Below, piece by piece: positions 62,402-64,000 of a DNA stretch of 64,000 bases; position 1 is the stretch's first letter, and each line of letters starts with the position of its first letter. The translations under genes and the position numbers were made by a program. The notes beneath the pieces were generated by a model. The model worked only from the letters and a program-made list of their open reading frames with translations, was not told where the DNA came from and made no database searches. The stretch is from Paracoccaceae bacterium Fryx2. Its GTDB lineage: Bacteria; Pseudomonadota; Alphaproteobacteria; Rhodobacterales; Rhodobacteraceae. The DNA is taken from contig JAVSGI010000005.1 of NCBI GenBank assembly GCA_032334235.1, positions 124,001 to 188,000 on the forward strand, given 5' to 3'.

Positions 62402-62734
62402 ATGTCCTGGCTGAGCAGTCTTGTCGAACGGCAGATACAGAAGGCGCGGCTGGAGGGCCAGCTTCAGGGGTTGCCCGGGGAGGGCAAGCCCCTGCCCGAA
62501 CGTACCGGCGATGCCTTCGTCTCGGCGGGCGAGGCGGCGGGGTTCCGCATCATGGCGCAGGCCGGGGTGCTGCCCGAGGAAATCGTGCTGCGCAAGCAGG
62601 TGGCGCTGCAACGCGCCCGCCTGGCAACTATCGAGAACATCGCCGAGCGCAAGGTGGCGTTGGCCGAACTTGCCGGGCTGGAGATGCGCCAGGCGATCGC
62701 CGAGGAGGCCCGGCGGCGTTTCATGAAGGAATAG
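62402..62734 (+). CDS. DUF1992 (DnaJ-like) protein
   Basis: 110 residues behind GGAGGCGAGAG. The family hallmark is EGQLQGLPGEGKPLPERTGD near the start (GxGxPL), followed by a helical part LPEEIVLRKQVALQRARLAT and the end EMRQAIAEEARRRFMKE. Function unknown; the family name comes from domain association. Confidence 0.88.
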   Translation: MSWLSSLVERQIQKARLEGQLQGLPGEGKPLPERTGDAFVSAGEAAGFRIMAQAGVLPEEIVLRKQVALQRARLATIENIAERKVALAELAGLEMRQAIAEEARRRFMKE

Positions 62735-62916
62735 GCGCAGGGGACCACGCTCTATCGGCCTGCACCAGGGGCCTCGGCGCGGGCGGGGGCTGCCGGATAG
62801 TCGCACCGCGCGGACCGGTGCGCGAAACAGGTCTGGCAAACGGCTTTCGGGACAGCATTGCGCCGGACGGTTTGGCAGGGGCGTGGGCGACCGGGGTCGG
62901 TCGTGCCGCGCTGCCG

Positions 62917-63789
62917 TCACGGTGCCAGGAAGGTCACATCCGGGCGGCGGGCGATCAGGGCCACGTCGCGGTCGTAGGTCAGCGTCAGGGCGGCGACCAG
63001 TTCCTCGGTCCAGCCCGGCATTTCCAGTTCCATCTCGATCTGTTCGGGCAGGGCGAACTTGTCGAGGAAGGCCGAGACGACGCGGCGGCGCTGCATCTCG
63101 TTGGCCGGCGGATGCCCTTCCAGATAGGCATTCATCCGGCGGAACCCGTCGGGCGACATGATCGCGGCCAGAAGGTCGTCGTCCTCCTCCAGCCGCAGGC
63201 CGGGCGAATGGCCCGACACGGCGCGCAGCACCTCGGGCCAGATCAGCGGCGTGTCCTCGTCGCACCACACGGTCAGCGGCACGTCGGGGTTGGCGTGGCG
63301 GATCTCGGCGATCAGGTCGGACCAGCGCAGGGTGGCAAGGTCGGCCTCTTCGGTGAATTCGGCATAGCTCTTGCCGCGCTGCTTGGCGAACAGGGCGGGC
63401 AGGAAGGTCGCCGGACTGCGGATGGCGAGGAAGAATTCGGCCTCGATCTGCGGGAAGATCTGGGTGAAGGACCGCATCCGCTCTGCCGCGGCCGGATAGA
63501 GCGTGCGGCGCAGCACGCCCTGCGGAAAGGCCAGAAAACTGTCCCACGACAGGATCAGCCGTTCGGCCACGTCCTCGTCCATGATCTGGTCGAGCACCAG
63601 CGCCTGGGTGTCCTGCGTCGCCGTCATGCCCTTCAGCGTCACCGCGGTGTCGCGCAGCAGGGTGCGGTAGCGCGCGGGCCCCGGCACCACGATGCCCTCT
63701 GCCGCAAGCGCGCCACGGTTCTTCAGCAGGCATCGCAGCAGGCGTTCTTCGTCGGTGCAATGGGCGCCAAGGTGATAGACAATGCGCAT
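62917..63789 (-). CDS. Conserved hypothetical protein
   Basis: 290 residues from ATG 63789; upstream in-frame extension to 63933 lacks a ribosome site. Begins MRIVYHLGAHCTDEERLLRC LLKNR, which resembles the P-loop region of sulfotransferase-like proteins, but no sulfate-donor motif is clear. Further on, PATFLPALFAKQRGKSYAEF and VWCDEDTPLIWPEVLRAVSG, then RVVSAFLDKFALPEQIEM. Soluble, mixed alpha/beta. Function not assigned. Confidence 0.6.
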   Translation of the reverse strand: MRIVYHLGAHCTDEERLLRCLLKNRGALAAEGIVVPGPARYRTLLRDTAVTLKGMTATQDTQALVLDQIMDEDVAERLILSWDSFLAFPQGVLRRTLYPAAAERMRSFTQIFPQIEAEFFLAIRSPATFLPALFAKQRGKSYAEFTEEADLATLRWSDLIAEIRHANPDVPLTVWCDEDTPLIWPEVLRAVSGHSPGLRLEEDDDLLAAIMSPDGFRRMNAYLEGHPPANEMQRRRVVSAFLDKFALPEQIEMELEMPGWTEELVAALTLTYDRDVALIARRPDVTFLAP

Positions 63790-63885
63790 CGGGGTGTATC
63801 GGTCCGGTCTTGAGGTCAGGCTGTCGGCGCGACTATACGGGCTTTTCTGGACAGTTAAACCGCTTTCCTGTAGTCGGGAATCAGG

Positions 63886-64000
63886 ATGGCCGAGCAAAAC
63901 AGTCAACTGCGAATGTCGGCCCTGCTGGCACATCTGCGCCCCGACGCCTGGTCGCTGGGGGCGGTGCTGATTGCCGCACTGGTGGTCGCGCCGATCCTGT
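63886..64000 (+). CDS. Probable ABC transporter permease, N-terminal start (partial)
   Basis: ATG 63886 after CAGG. The first 38 residues run MSALLAHLRPDAWSLGAVLI to the edge AALVVAPIL, a single hydrophobic helix after a short cytoplasmic start. This resembles iron/thiamine ABC permeases but is too short to be sure. It is divergent from the gene ending at 62917. Confidence 0.4.
   Translation, partial: MAEQNSQLRMSALLAHLRPDAWSLGAVLIAALVVAPIL

Overview
The window is a piece of a GC-rich alphaproteobacterial chromosome, most likely from the Rhodobacteraceae (Paracoccaceae). The assignment rests on combined markers: a GapR/DUF2312 protein, an MmcB gene behind a GTTC-N7-GTTC LexA box, a tRNA-His with A73 and no G-1, an LdtR-like MarR regulator, an SdhE gene behind an XRE regulator, and a rib-nusB operon with an alphaproteobacterial RibBX. 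No genus is claimed. Calls rest on reading the sequence and on knowledge of families; no database search was run.

Left core region (1-34.4 kb). The end of proS is followed by a 699-residue RTX/beta-solenoid protein, the LolCD-type lipoprotein exporter, a c-type cytochrome lipoprotein and a DUF1194 protein. A markedly AT-rich RelA/SpoT-domain gene sits tail to tail with parE and looks acquired. Next come a GST, a LuxR-type regulator fused to a catalytically dead alpha/beta hydrolase, PPK2, a methyltransferase with DUF1007 and a NicO-type Ni/Co exporter, a MATE pump, an aspartate aminotransferase operon, XRE-SdhE, an LdtR-like regulator, a capsule set (KpsS, export lipoprotein, KpsC), the riboflavin-nusB operon (ribE, unknown gene, ribBX, ribH, nusB), a DUF481 barrel, SOS-linked mmcB, tRNA-His and tex.

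Accessory region (34.4-53.7 kb). This is a mobile-element graveyard. It holds a truncated IS66, an IstB fragment, an intact IS256-family element beside a truncated inverted copy, an IS110 remnant, and a complete IS21-family element with an 8-bp target duplication. A three-level nest follows: IS256-family element in a membrane methyltransferase gene, IS21-family element in the IS256, IS3-family element in the IS21. The bookkeeping is exact: after subtracting the insert, the IS256 copy is 1393 bp, the same as the intact copy. Chromosomal-type genes survive between them: a MipA/OmpV barrel and a photolyase-like, methyltransferase, DUF427, CIA30 cluster. The right side holds a serine-recombinase stub, a frameshifted small gene and a 32-bp 3' end of a tRNA-Pro, which looks like an attachment-site scar.

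Right core region (53.7-64 kb). This contains a secreted oxidoreductase-like protein, SelO, the threonine-degradation pair kbl-tdh (tdh lacks the structural zinc cysteines), a DUF442-type protein, a DksA-like protein, a FadJ-like protein with an eroded dehydrogenase domain, gapR, DUF1992, an unknown conserved protein and the start of a possible transporter permease. Two families of short intergenic repeats recur across the core: paired 19-bp palindromes and a motif around GGATATTTGGGCAA. No CRISPR array, rRNA or plasmid origin was seen.
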